Shown here in pieces: positions 18,307-26,579 of a stretch of DNA of 37,255 nucleotides; position 1 is the stretch's first letter; every line of letters starts with the position of its first letter. The position numbers were made by a program, and so were the translations under genes. Location: assembly GCA_003165795.1 (NCBI GenBank), contig PMWW01000187.1, positions 1-37,255 of the forward strand, read 5' to 3'. The DNA comes from Acidobacteriaceae bacterium. GTDB taxonomy: Bacteria > Acidobacteriota > Terriglobia > Terriglobales > Acidobacteriaceae. The notes under the pieces are model-generated. The model saw only the letters and a list, made by a program, of their open reading frames with translations, made no database searches and was not told the origin of the DNA.

Positions 18307-18540
18307 GTGTCTTCTTTCCGGTTACGCATGCTCAATGGCAGCTTACAGCAGTCTTCGCCTATCGGCTTTGAGATCTCTGCAATCGATTGCTGGCGCCGCT
18401 GCGGCCCACTGGGATTCCATGAGACCTCGAAGACTCGTCCTTATCCGGCAGCCATCTGGAGACGGCCAGTACCGGACTGCCGGCTTCTGGGGGCCGGGAT
18501 GACGGGAGAGTTTTACGTGAAACAGACGGTGTCTGTCTAA
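18307..18540 (+). CDS. Doubtful small ORF overlapping the first GT4 gene start
   Basis: A 77-residue frame from GTG 18307 ends at TAA 18538-18540, which overlaps the ATG of the next gene (TAATG). The overlap could mean translational coupling, and the glycosyltransferase has no good ribosome binding site of its own. The product (SPIGFEISAIDCWRRCGPLGF, ending VKQTVSV) matches no family I recognise, and the GTG lacks a clear site. It may be the tail of a decayed gene or chance. Confidence 0.25.
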   Translation: MSSFRLRMLNGSLQQSSPIGFEISAIDCWRRCGPLGFHETSKTRPYPAAIWRRPVPDCRLLGAGMTGEFYVKQTVSV

Positions 18541-19634
18541 TGAACACAGTTGTGATCGACGCGCGGTGTTTGTTGACGGGAATTGGGACCTATACTCTGA
18601 ACCTGGTTCGTGGCCTGAAGTCCTTGGGTGAGATTCAGGTCCGCGCACTAACTTTGTCGTCGCACCGAGATGCTTTGGACCCTTATTGCGACCAAGTGGA
18701 CGTGGTGAGCGCTCCCATCTACTCCGTTCGCGAGCAGTTCCAGATTCCGTGGGCAGCGCGGCGATGCGATTTGCTGCACGTGCCGCATTACAACACGCCG
18801 CTTTTTCACCGCGGCACGATGCTGGTGTCCATTCACGACCTGACGCACATTCTGGACGACACGTTTCGCGCCACCTGGAAGAGCCGGATTTACGCTCAGC
18901 CGATGCTTCGATTGGCGGCGGCCCATGCTGATCATATCTTTACTGTATCGGAGTATTCGAAGCGCCAAATTCTGGAGCACCTGGGGGCGGCCGCCGACAA
19001 AGTGAGCGTGGTGTACAACGGCGTGAGTCCGCAATTTTTTCCCGAGCTCCACGATGAGTCGAAAGCCAGGGCTGGCCGTTGCTACGGTTTCATGGGGCCC
19101 TACGTCCTCTATGTCGGAAACTTAAAAGCGCACAAGAATGTCGCAGGACTGATTCGTGCGTTTGCCATAGTTCGCTCGCGCCACGAGATCGAACATACGC
19201 TTTTGATCATCGGAGGAGATGCGTCAGGCCGCTCCGAGCTTAGGACGTTGGCGGCGGAGTGTGGGCTCAACGGGTCAGCGGTGTTTGTGCCGGCTGTTCC
19301 CGGCGAACTGCTGCGCACCGTTTATTCCGGTGCTGACCTTACCGTGCTTCCGTCGTTCGAAGAAGGCTTCGGTCTTCCTATTGTGGAGTCGATGGCATGC
19401 GGCACACCCGTGGCCTGTTCCTCCGCTGCGTCGATGCCTGAGGTCGGCGGCGGTGCCGCGGAGTATTTTGACCCGCGGGATGTAGAGTCAATCGCAAGCT
19501 CTCTGGAAAAAGTCTTGTTTTCGGAGGAGCGCTGGCAGAGAATGCGGAAACTGGGAATCGAACAAGCTGCGCGATTTACTTGGGAATCGTGCGCTCGTAA
19601 GCACTACGACGTCTATCGAGGTTTCCTGAATTAA
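18540..19634 (+). CDS. GT4 family glycosyltransferase, first of pair
   Basis: The product is 364 residues from ATG 18540. It has the two Rossmann-like domains of GT-B enzymes. The N-terminal half contains VVIDARCLLTGIGTYTLNLVRGL and CDLLHVPHYNTPLF, with a HDLTHI segment. The middle has the VGNLKAHKNVAGLIRAFA motif typical of family-4 donor domains. The C-terminal half has PSFEEGFGLPIVESMACGTPVACS, giving the Glu-x7-Glu donor-phosphate signature, and MPEVGGGAAEYFDP. No membrane segment is seen; it should act at the cytoplasmic face on a lipid-linked EPS intermediate. Only one base separates its stop from the next glycosyltransferase start, so the two are surely co-translated. Mannosyl- or similar hexosyltransferase is likely, but the sugar is not determinable. 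Confidence 0.9.
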   Translation: MNTVVIDARCLLTGIGTYTLNLVRGLKSLGEIQVRALTLSSHRDALDPYCDQVDVVSAPIYSVREQFQIPWAARRCDLLHVPHYNTPLFHRGTMLVSIHDLTHILDDTFRATWKSRIYAQPMLRLAAAHADHIFTVSEYSKRQILEHLGAAADKVSVVYNGVSPQFFPELHDESKARAGRCYGFMGPYVLYVGNLKAHKNVAGLIRAFAIVRSRHEIEHTLLIIGGDASGRSELRTLAAECGLNGSAVFVPAVPGELLRTVYSGADLTVLPSFEEGFGLPIVESMACGTPVACSSAASMPEVGGGAAEYFDPRDVESIASSLEKVLFSEERWQRMRKLGIEQAARFTWESCARKHYDVYRGFLN

Positions 19635-19635
19635 C

Positions 19636-20814
19636 ATGGACAAGCTCTCAAGTTACGGAAGCCAGCCGCTCAGGGTCACCTTAGTTCATGACTGGTTGAC
19701 GGGCATGCGAGGTGGGGAAAAGGTATTGGAACAACTCTGCAAGCGCTTCCCGGAAGCTCCGCTGTGGACCCTGCTCTATGTTCCGGGCACAGTGAGCGAC
19801 ACGATAACCGACCGGGTCATTCACACCAGCCCCATGCAGCGACTTCCCTGGGTGCGATCAAAATATCGTCACTACCTGCCGCTATTTCCGTTGATGGCGG
19901 AACTGACGAGGGTGAGCGATGCCGATGTAGTTATTTCCTCGTCGCATGCGGTCGCCAAGGCTATGGTCAAGAAGGACGAGGGAGGCCGTCCGCTGCATAT
20001 CTGCTATATCCATACGCCGATGAGGTATGTGTGGGACCGTTTCGACGATTATTTTGGTCCTCGCAAAGTGGGAACGATTCTTTCCAGTTCCGTGTTCCGG
20101 CCGGTGGCGAAAATGCTCCAGTGGTATGACCTGCGGACGGTGAATCGGGTGGACAAGTTCGTTGCAAACTCGCGGTTTGTGGCAGAACGCGTACGACGGC
20201 TCTACGGCCGTGAAGCCGAGGTCCTGCCGCCTCCAGTAGACGTGCAGCGCTTTGCTCGAGTTACCAGGTCGCCCGAGGATTGGTATCTGATGGTGACCGC
20301 GCTCGCTCCCTACAAACGTGTCGATGAAGCCATTTGCGCGTGCGCAGCCTTAGGGCGAAAGCTCAAGATCGTCGGCTCAGGCCCGGAGCGAAAACGTCTG
20401 CAAGTCCTGGCCCGCGATCGCGGAGGTGAGGTTGAATTTCTTGGGTTTGTGCAGGACGAAGAATTAGCCGAGTGGTATGGACGCGCTAAAGGTCTCTTAT
20501 TTCCCGGCATTGAAGACTTCGGCATCGCGCCAGTTGAAGCAATCGCTGCCGGTTGTCCGGTGGTCGCTTTGAAGCAGGGTGGAATTCTGGATTCTATGAC
20601 CGACAGGACGGCTGTCCTGTATTCCGAGGAGTCGGTTGAGGGACTGGTGCAAGCCATCCGCGATTTTGAACTCCGTAGCTTTGATGAGCGTGAGCTTCGC
20701 CTTCGGGCGGCACAATTTACGCCGGAAAGGTTCTTAGCAGGTTTCGAAGAGATCTTGGCAGAGGTCCTACCGGGGATGGCCCTCCGAGATTTGGCGTTTG
20801 GTACTTACAACTGA
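19636..20814 (+). CDS. GT4 family glycosyltransferase, second of pair
   Basis: The product is 392 residues from ATG 19636, one base after the preceding stop. The N-terminal domain begins RVTLVHDWLTGMRGGEKVLEQL, a signature of a distinct GT4 subgroup, and includes the CYIHTPMRYVWDRFDDYF motif. The donor domain starts at about residue 215 (YLMVTALAPYKRVDEAI), then KIVGSGPERKRL and FPGIEDFGIAPVEAIAAGCPVVA with the Glu-x7-Glu pair. Cytoplasmic, acting on a lipid-linked acceptor. The pair of different GT4 enzymes, together with the GT2 gene and the initiating transferase, suggests a repeat unit of at least four sugars if all act in one pathway. That count is an inference. Confidence 0.9.
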   Translation: MDKLSSYGSQPLRVTLVHDWLTGMRGGEKVLEQLCKRFPEAPLWTLLYVPGTVSDTITDRVIHTSPMQRLPWVRSKYRHYLPLFPLMAELTRVSDADVVISSSHAVAKAMVKKDEGGRPLHICYIHTPMRYVWDRFDDYFGPRKVGTILSSSVFRPVAKMLQWYDLRTVNRVDKFVANSRFVAERVRRLYGREAEVLPPPVDVQRFARVTRSPEDWYLMVTALAPYKRVDEAICACAALGRKLKIVGSGPERKRLQVLARDRGGEVEFLGFVQDEELAEWYGRAKGLLFPGIEDFGIAPVEAIAAGCPVVALKQGGILDSMTDRTAVLYSEESVEGLVQAIRDFELRSFDERELRLRAAQFTPERFLAGFEEILAEVLPGMALRDLAFGTYN

Positions 20815-20954
20815 TCTGGATGATATTTGGTAGCCGATGCTGAGATAAACGAGGTTGACTCGACGGACACCATTTGATCATTGTGAAGGCAGTACCATCG
20901 CTGAATAGTTGAATGACTGCCGCGATGGTTTGAAGGCGCAAGGTTGGGAGAGTC

Positions 20955-21803
20955 ATGGCTGTTGAATCACTGGTACGTAAGCTGATCCCGTCGACCGTCC
21001 TGGTCGCGAGAAATCCGTTGTTCTGTGCTGCCAGTTGCGTCGTCGACGCCACCTACGGCCGTTACGCCGAATGGCGGACGGGCGTGAAGATGCCACCGTT
21101 GCGCTACATTGTGCGCACCGGTGTGGGGAACAATATCCTGTTTCCTCATCTTTACTATGCAACTGCCGGGCACAAGGTATGGCAGTACTTCTTCTCGGAA
21201 GGCCTGGCCAACCTGGAGTCGAATATTGTGGATATCGGTTGCGGCTGCGGGAAGTCGGGGGCAGCCTTGCGGGATTTTCGCTATGCCGATGTTGAATTTT
21301 CCGGGCATTACTATGGGTTCGATATCGATACGGCCCTGGTGGATTGGTGCAACGGCCACTTTCCCCCAGACCACTTTACGTTCTCACTGGTGAACGGAAA
21401 GAGTAGCCTGTATCCGGCATCAGGAAAGCCGCAGGCAGAAAAAAGCCTGGCTGTCTGCCAAGACAATTCGATTGACCTGGTATTTTCTCAATCCTTATTT
21501 TCCCATCTGCTGGAGGAGGACCTGGAAAACTATGTGAGGGAGTCCTTTCGGGTGTTGAAACCGGGCGGCGCCATGTGCATGACTTTTTTCTGCTTGGAAG
21601 ACCTGGAGACGCTCGGATTGTTGGGCCAGCGATGGAGCTTCGCGCACAAGATTGGACGGGCCTACGTGGAGAACGAAGCTTTTCCAGAAGCAGCGGTCGC
21701 TTATGAAAGGGATGTGATAGTGGGTCTTGCCCAGGCAGTCGGATTTTCTTCGTCGAAGGTCATACTTCCTACGTATCAGAGCTCTCTTTTGTGTAAGAAG
21801 TAG
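20955..21803 (+). CDS. Class I SAM-dependent methyltransferase (EPS locus)
   Basis: The product is 282 residues from ATG 20955, with GGGAG about 4 bases upstream. After a 90-residue N-terminal extension comes the SAM motif NIVDIGCGCGKSGAAL. Then follow YYGFDIDTALVDWC, IDLVFSQSLFSHLLEEDLENYV and FRVLKPGGAMCMTFFCLEDLE, as in Methyltransf_11/25-type enzymes. The C-terminal region (AVAYERDVIVGLAQAVGF) is typical of small-molecule or sugar methyltransferases. It lies 140 bases after the GT4 pair on the same strand. Third methyltransferase of the locus; acceptor unknown but an EPS sugar is the likeliest. Confidence 0.87.
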   Translation: MAVESLVRKLIPSTVLVARNPLFCAASCVVDATYGRYAEWRTGVKMPPLRYIVRTGVGNNILFPHLYYATAGHKVWQYFFSEGLANLESNIVDIGCGCGKSGAALRDFRYADVEFSGHYYGFDIDTALVDWCNGHFPPDHFTFSLVNGKSSLYPASGKPQAEKSLAVCQDNSIDLVFSQSLFSHLLEEDLENYVRESFRVLKPGGAMCMTFFCLEDLETLGLLGQRWSFAHKIGRAYVENEAFPEAAVAYERDVIVGLAQAVGFSSSKVILPTYQSSLLCKK

Positions 21804-22131
21804 ACCTGCTGCGGTGCGGGTTTTCGGTGACGATCATAGACGTGTCGTCCAAGCCAAATCGCAGATAAACCGCACGCTGGCCGCAATTCCGTTGAAAGCG
21901 AGTCGATAACGGGTGCGTGGTTGCGGATATTACCCAAGCGGTAAAGCGCAGCCATGAACCGATGGCCGTTTCCTTTTGGGAATGCAGCCCCTTGAAGCGA
22001 CACCTAGGTGGTATTGCTTCAAGGCACCTCCCCAGATAACATCCTCTTTCACCATTTTGACATAATTCGTTAGTTAGATCGGATTTTAGGCAGCACAACA
22101 TGGCAAGACCGGCGGAAGGAGCTGTGTCCTT
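21804..22131 (+). promoter_or_regulatory. Leader region of the lectin gene, with a nested inverted repeat at 21990-22024
   Basis: This gap of about 330 bases contains no supported gene. CCTTGAAGC (21990-21998) and GCTTCAAGG (22016-22024) are a perfect 9-base inverted repeat. Between them lies the perfect 10-base palindrome CACCTAGGTG (22001-22010). The structure is 108 bases before the ATG at 22132, so it could be an operator, a leader hairpin or a terminator for the upstream methyltransferase. No T-run follows. AAGGAG lies 10 bases before the start codon. Confidence 0.45.
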
Positions 22132-23907
22132 ATGGCAGGTATGATTCAGAGCTTTGGTTGCGTATGCCAGGCTTTATCACTCACCCAGCGAGTTGCCAGA
22201 GCGGCGACCATACTGCTTTTGCTGGTCTCCTTGGCCAGCTTGGTTCAGGCACAAGTCACGACACCGCATAGTGATAGCTTCAGTTCAGGGCAGAGTATCC
22301 AGGGAACTATTTTAAGTCCGGGGGACGTCGGTGTTCGCCGATTCGGCAAGATCACGCCCTACCTAGGTGATGGGGATATTTATGGTCTGCCGCTCTACAT
22401 GGCCAAAATGACCGCGCCAGAGACGGCCCTTCACAATGTGGTCTACATGGGTACTGGGCACGATAGTGTTGACCCATCCGAGGCTAATACGGAAGCCGGA
22501 CCAAGTCCGTCAGGGCACAAAAATTTCATCCACCCTGCAGCAGAAACTACCATTGTTTCTACCCAAACTGTTTCTACACAAGATGCTAACTCCCATGACG
22601 CCGTATTACCACTCGAAGGATCGATAAATTACGGCAGCGGATTTACCTCCAAAGGTCTGGTCCTCAATCTGAACGCAGTGCTTAACGGAGCCCGCCTTCG
22701 GCTAACGGATGGGGGGATCGGCGAGATTGCCAGTGCATGGTATACAAACAAGGTTAACATTCAATCCTTCGCCCAACAGTTCAGCTTCCAGATAACGAAC
22801 CCCAGCGCCGATGGTATGACGTTCGCTATCCAAAACGTGGAGACCACGGCCTTCGGACCGGGGGGAGGGGGTCTTGGCTATGGCGCAGGTACGCCAGGAG
22901 GAAATGGGGGAATACCAACTAGCGTTGCGGTAAAGTTCGATCTCTACAACAACGATGGCGAGGGTATAGACTCCACCGGGCTCTATGTTAACGGAGCCTC
23001 GCCTACCATCCCCGCGATCGACATGACGAGCAGCGGTGTAAACCTGCACAGCGGGGACGTCTTCGATGTGTGGATGACTTACGATGGTACTGCGCTGGCG
23101 ATGCAGATCACCGATACTACGACGCAGGCAACATTTACGACATCCTGGACTATCGATATTCCTGCGACCGTCGGTGGTGATACGGCCTATGTGGGATTCA
23201 CTGGCGCAACCGGCGGTGCTTCGTCTACCCAGGAGGTGCTGAATTGGATGTTTACCTCGCAAGGGGCGGTAGAGTATGGCAGCGGATTCACCTCCAATAA
23301 CCTAGATCTCAACTACTCAGCAACCCTCAATGGAACCCGCCTGGAGCTGACCGATGGGCAAATAGGTGAGATTGCTAGCGCGTGGTATGCCACCCCGGTT
23401 GATGTCCTGGCATTCACCCAGGAATTCAGTTTCCAGCTGACGAATCCCAGGGCTGACGGCATGACCTTCACTATCCAAAATGTCAGCACAAGCGCTACCG
23501 GGCCGGGCGGGGCAGGTCTAGGCTACGGGGCTTCCAGTCCGGGCGGCAATGGCGGAATCAGCAACAGTGTTGCTGTCAAGTTTGACCTCTACAACAATTT
23601 TGGCGAAGGCATCGATTCCACTGGTCTCTATACGGAGGGAGCATCGCCTACGGTACCAGCGATCGATATGAGTAGCAGCGGCGTGAACCTTCATAGTGGC
23701 GATGTATTCAATGTTCGCATGACATATGATGGCACTACGCTATCCATGCGAATTACCGACGCAACTACGCAGGCAACATTCCAGACATCCTGGACCATCA
23801 ATATTCCTTTGACCGTCGGTGCCGGGACCGCATATGTGGGATTCACTGGTGCGACTGGCGGAGACTCGGCAACGCAGGAAATCCTCTCCTGGATTTACAT
23901 TCCGTAA
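22132..23907 (+). CDS. Secreted double L-type lectin protein with relic propeller N terminus
   Basis: The 591-residue product starts at ATG 22132 with AAGGAG 10 bases upstream. A long basic N-tail precedes a signal peptide (ATILLLLVSLASLVQAQ). Residues about 40-135 align by eye with the first propeller segment of the 1136-5020 protein: SGQSIQGTIL against SGQNLNETIL, LHNVVYMGTGHDSV against VHNVLYIATEHDSV, and NFIHP against SFINP. The remaining propeller and the HEX-C domain are absent. A short Ser/Thr/Gln linker leads to two L-type-lectin-like domains at about 164-378 and 380-591, with AVKFDLYNN motifs and GGxGLGYG loops. One blade cannot close a propeller, so the N-terminal part is probably vestigial or an adaptor. 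Role inferred: secreted glycan-binding protein of the EPS matrix. It lies between a methyltransferase and the initiating transferase. Confidence 0.83.
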   Translation: MAGMIQSFGCVCQALSLTQRVARAATILLLLVSLASLVQAQVTTPHSDSFSSGQSIQGTILSPGDVGVRRFGKITPYLGDGDIYGLPLYMAKMTAPETALHNVVYMGTGHDSVDPSEANTEAGPSPSGHKNFIHPAAETTIVSTQTVSTQDANSHDAVLPLEGSINYGSGFTSKGLVLNLNAVLNGARLRLTDGGIGEIASAWYTNKVNIQSFAQQFSFQITNPSADGMTFAIQNVETTAFGPGGGGLGYGAGTPGGNGGIPTSVAVKFDLYNNDGEGIDSTGLYVNGASPTIPAIDMTSSGVNLHSGDVFDVWMTYDGTALAMQITDTTTQATFTTSWTIDIPATVGGDTAYVGFTGATGGASSTQEVLNWMFTSQGAVEYGSGFTSNNLDLNYSATLNGTRLELTDGQIGEIASAWYATPVDVLAFTQEFSFQLTNPRADGMTFTIQNVSTSATGPGGAGLGYGASSPGGNGGISNSVAVKFDLYNNFGEGIDSTGLYTEGASPTVPAIDMSSSGVNLHSGDVFNVRMTYDGTTLSMRITDATTQATFQTSWTINIPLTVGAGTAYVGFTGATGGDSATQEILSWIYIP

Positions 23908-23959
23908 ACTCGGTGGATGACATAGTGAACTGTGATCCAGAATGACGGGGAAGGCCTTG

Positions 23960-24004
23960 ACCCGAGCCTGCGGTCGGGTTTGCCGTCACGTGGCAAGTGC
24001 CACG
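23960..24004 (+). terminator. Hairpin after the lectin gene, and an adjacent 16-base dyad
   Basis: ACCCGA (23960-23965) pairs with TCGGGT (23974-23979) and is followed by TT, a modest terminator candidate 53 bases after the stop. Just beyond, CGTGGCA-AG-TGCCACG (23989-24004) is a perfect 7-base inverted repeat with a 2-base centre. A centre that tight suits a protein-binding dyad better than an RNA hairpin. Confidence 0.4.
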
Positions 24005-24515
24005 AATTGGTGGAGCGAAGTTCCGCCGCGAATTTTCTTGCGGGAGTTGTGCGCAGCATTGCAACTGCGCTGGCCGCGTCAGCTCAGAGCGCCGGCGCTC
24101 GGGGTGAACTCTTCTGTTGCCAATTGAGAAATACGCGTCGGGGCTTGATGTTGCCCCACTGAGGCACGCTTTGGGCAAGACCGTTACCTTCATCAGCACC
24201 TTTTCCCTTGACGTCTGCTCGTTATTGTCCTAATCTTGCGCATAAAGCCACAATTCAATAGCCCACACTGTTCTCCGGTTTACCGCGAGGTTGAACGGTA
24301 TTTATAAAGATCGAGGGCTACGCGGCGCAGTTTGCAATAGAGCTTTCTCGCTCCCAAATTAATAGAGAATACCCACCCAAGATTGTGGGGTAAGCACGCG
24401 CATTCCGCGTTAGTACGGGGTAGGCATTCATTAACCGAAGGTGCGATTGAGCACTCCCGCAGTACGCACTGCATGGCGGGCCAGACGTGCCTAAGACTGG
24501 GGAAGGGGAATTACC
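24005..24515. promoter_or_regulatory. Intergenic region upstream of the initiating transferase gene
   Basis: About 510 bases show no gene I can support. An AT-rich patch near 24290-24310 (ATTTATAAAG) is a possible promoter area for the gene at 24516. AGGGGA followed by six bases precedes its GTG start. Short frames on both strands have no recognisable motif. Confidence 0.35.
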
Positions 24516-25904
24516 GTGAGCTTGCGTCTAAACTCTTATCGCTTCTATATACGATTGTGGTGCTATCTGCTGCCGCTTATGGCGTTTGGAGTGGCGGGTT
24601 ATGCGCGGTTCGGGGTGTTTCGCATGTCGTTGGCGAAGGGAGATTACGACCCCCGCTTCTACCTTGTAGTACTTTTGTTAACCACCCTGGTCTGGGTGAT
24701 CGCGGCGGAGAACTACCGGCTGTGCGACATCGAGGAATTGTTTCAGGAGTACACCGGCATCCATAAAGCAGTATCAGCTTGCGCGACTACGTATGTTGTC
24801 CTGCTGTGCGTGCTGTTTTTTTACCGGCAGCAGAATTTTTCGCGCATTTTCTTCGCGGCTAGTGCGCTCGCATTGCTGGTGGGGACGGTGGTGACGCGGA
24901 CAACGTTCCGCCTACTCTTGCGGGGCTGGCGGCGTCAGCGGCGTCCGCTTCGAGTTCTGGTTGTCGGCGCCGATGCCTATGCCCGCCGGGTTGCAGCGCG
25001 ATTGGGCCGCATACCGTTCGCCGCTTCCGAAGTAGTCGCCCACATTCGTATTGCGGATGAGGAGGTGGCCGTCACTGACTTGCCGGTCTTCGAATTGCGT
25101 GACATCGCAAAGGGAATTGGGTTGCCCTTCGATGAAGTTGTGATTGCAGTTCCTGCCCCGCGGCTGTCTATTCTGTCGACGCTGTTCCGCTCGCTCGAAC
25201 CGTTGTGTGCTCCGGTCCGGGCCGTCATCGATATCGGCGGCGTACCTCTGCTTCGTGAAAGGCTGTTTCAGTTCGGCGATATGCAAATGCTTGACCTGGC
25301 GACGACGCCTGGCGAATCGCCCACCTACTTTGTTTTGAAGCGGATCTTCGATGTCGTGTTCTCGCTCCTGGTCGTCCTCTTGTTGGGTCCCCTGATGTTG
25401 GTGATTGCTGCCGTTATTAAGGCCACGTCCTCCGGGCCAGTGCTTTTCCGTCAGGAACGGGTGGGGCTTAACGGAGAGCACTTCACCATGTACAAGTTTC
25501 GTACCATGAAGGTGGCAGCATCGTCAGAGAGCGAGACGCGATGGACGACCGCCAACGATCCCCGGCGAACGGCTGTCGGCAGTTTCTTGCGAAGTACCAG
25601 TATGGACGAACTACCGCAGTTCTTTAACGTGTTGAAGGGCAAAATGAGTGTAGTCGGCCCCCGTCCGGAGCGTCCTTATTTCGTAAAGAAGTTTCTGGAA
25701 GAGATTTTGCATTACAACACCCGGCATCGCCTGAAAGTTGGAATCACAGGTTGGGCCCAGGTCAACGGATGGCGCGGCGATACCTCGATCGCCAAGCGAT
25801 TTGAGCACGATTTGTACTATCTGCAAAATTGGAGCTTCTGGCTTGACATGCGGATCGTATGTTTGACGGCATGGTCCGGTTTGTTCGGCAAGAATGCGTA
25901 TTGA
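24516..25904 (+). CDS. Polyprenyl-phosphate sugar phosphotransferase, WbaP/WcaJ type
   Basis: The 462-residue product starts at GTG 24516, supported by AGGGGA 7 bases upstream. Four N-terminal membrane segments lie within about residues 10-130. A central CoA-binding-like Rossmann region follows (LRVLVVGADAYARRVAARLG). The C-terminal bacterial sugar transferase domain begins at KRIFDVVFSLLVVLLLGPLMLVIA, the re-entrant helix. Then come GPVLFRQERVGLNGEHFTMYKFRTMK, a DELPQFFNVLKGKMSVVGPRPE catalytic segment and the KVGITGWAQVNGWRGDT motif. This is the enzyme that starts EPS assembly by transferring a sugar-1-phosphate (glucose or galactose in characterised relatives) to undecaprenyl phosphate at the inner membrane. 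It ends in the usual LFGKNAY. Its presence supports reading the locus as a Wzx/Wzy pathway. Confidence 0.93.
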   Translation: MSLRLNSYRFYIRLWCYLLPLMAFGVAGYARFGVFRMSLAKGDYDPRFYLVVLLLTTLVWVIAAENYRLCDIEELFQEYTGIHKAVSACATTYVVLLCVLFFYRQQNFSRIFFAASALALLVGTVVTRTTFRLLLRGWRRQRRPLRVLVVGADAYARRVAARLGRIPFAASEVVAHIRIADEEVAVTDLPVFELRDIAKGIGLPFDEVVIAVPAPRLSILSTLFRSLEPLCAPVRAVIDIGGVPLLRERLFQFGDMQMLDLATTPGESPTYFVLKRIFDVVFSLLVVLLLGPLMLVIAAVIKATSSGPVLFRQERVGLNGEHFTMYKFRTMKVAASSESETRWTTANDPRRTAVGSFLRSTSMDELPQFFNVLKGKMSVVGPRPERPYFVKKFLEEILHYNTRHRLKVGITGWAQVNGWRGDTSIAKRFEHDLYYLQNWSFWLDMRIVCLTAWSGLFGKNAY

Positions 25905-26579
25905 GTAGGGCATCGTGAGTGAAGGACGTAGGCAAGTGATGCGCTGAAAGTTGGCCATGCCGGTATGCCGAGAAGGCGAAAGCTTGACCCAGCTGTTGAC
26001 TCGGCTCGGCGTGGCCGTCGTTAAAGGGCTCACAGAAGACATCTTCACTGATGGGATCAGACGCCATCGACGCGTTTTCCTTTCGAAATTGATTCTTGGG
26101 TTCCAATCGACCAGAGTCGCAACCACCGCGCGGCCGACGTCGCCTATGCCAAGAAGCGGTACTGATTCTGTTGAAATTCGTCGGATGCACCACTTCATCT
26201 GTCCGGCATTCATGACATGAGTCGATGATTTCCGGTGGCAAGGCGCGCTCTTTCTAAAGACACCACCGATCGGCAGATCCGCCTCCGATTGCCGCTATGC
26301 GTGATAGTATTGCAAACTGGCACGTTCGCCCATGGAGCTTAACGACGAGGTTGAACCTGTCCCGGTGTGAAAAGCTGCTTGTCGGTCGTCGCGAGCAACG
26401 GTGTAGCCATCGCTCCCAACCGCCAACCGCGCCATCTTCCAATGTTGGAGGGTGAAACTGTGATAGGGTGTCCACCAGCGATCTGAGGCCTGTACTGCCA
26501 TCCCAGCGCGCCGCCTGCGATTTGCCGTGCCATTAAGATTAGACAGTGGTAGCTAGAATCCACCATTCGGGGGTGACTT
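25905..26579. other. Intergenic stretch, no supported gene
   Basis: About 675 bases separate the initiating transferase from the propeller gene. Open frames on both strands (plus 25951-26220; minus frames reaching into the transferase) show no recognisable domain and no convincing ribosome binding site. Their compositions look like chance or a decayed gene. The promoter of the propeller gene should lie near the right end. Confidence 0.4.

Noticed and set aside
25611-26213. 200-residue minus-strand open frame, considered as a transposase remnant
   Set aside because: Half of it is antisense to the initiating transferase. The rest shows no DDE or HTH motif and no flanking inverted repeats.
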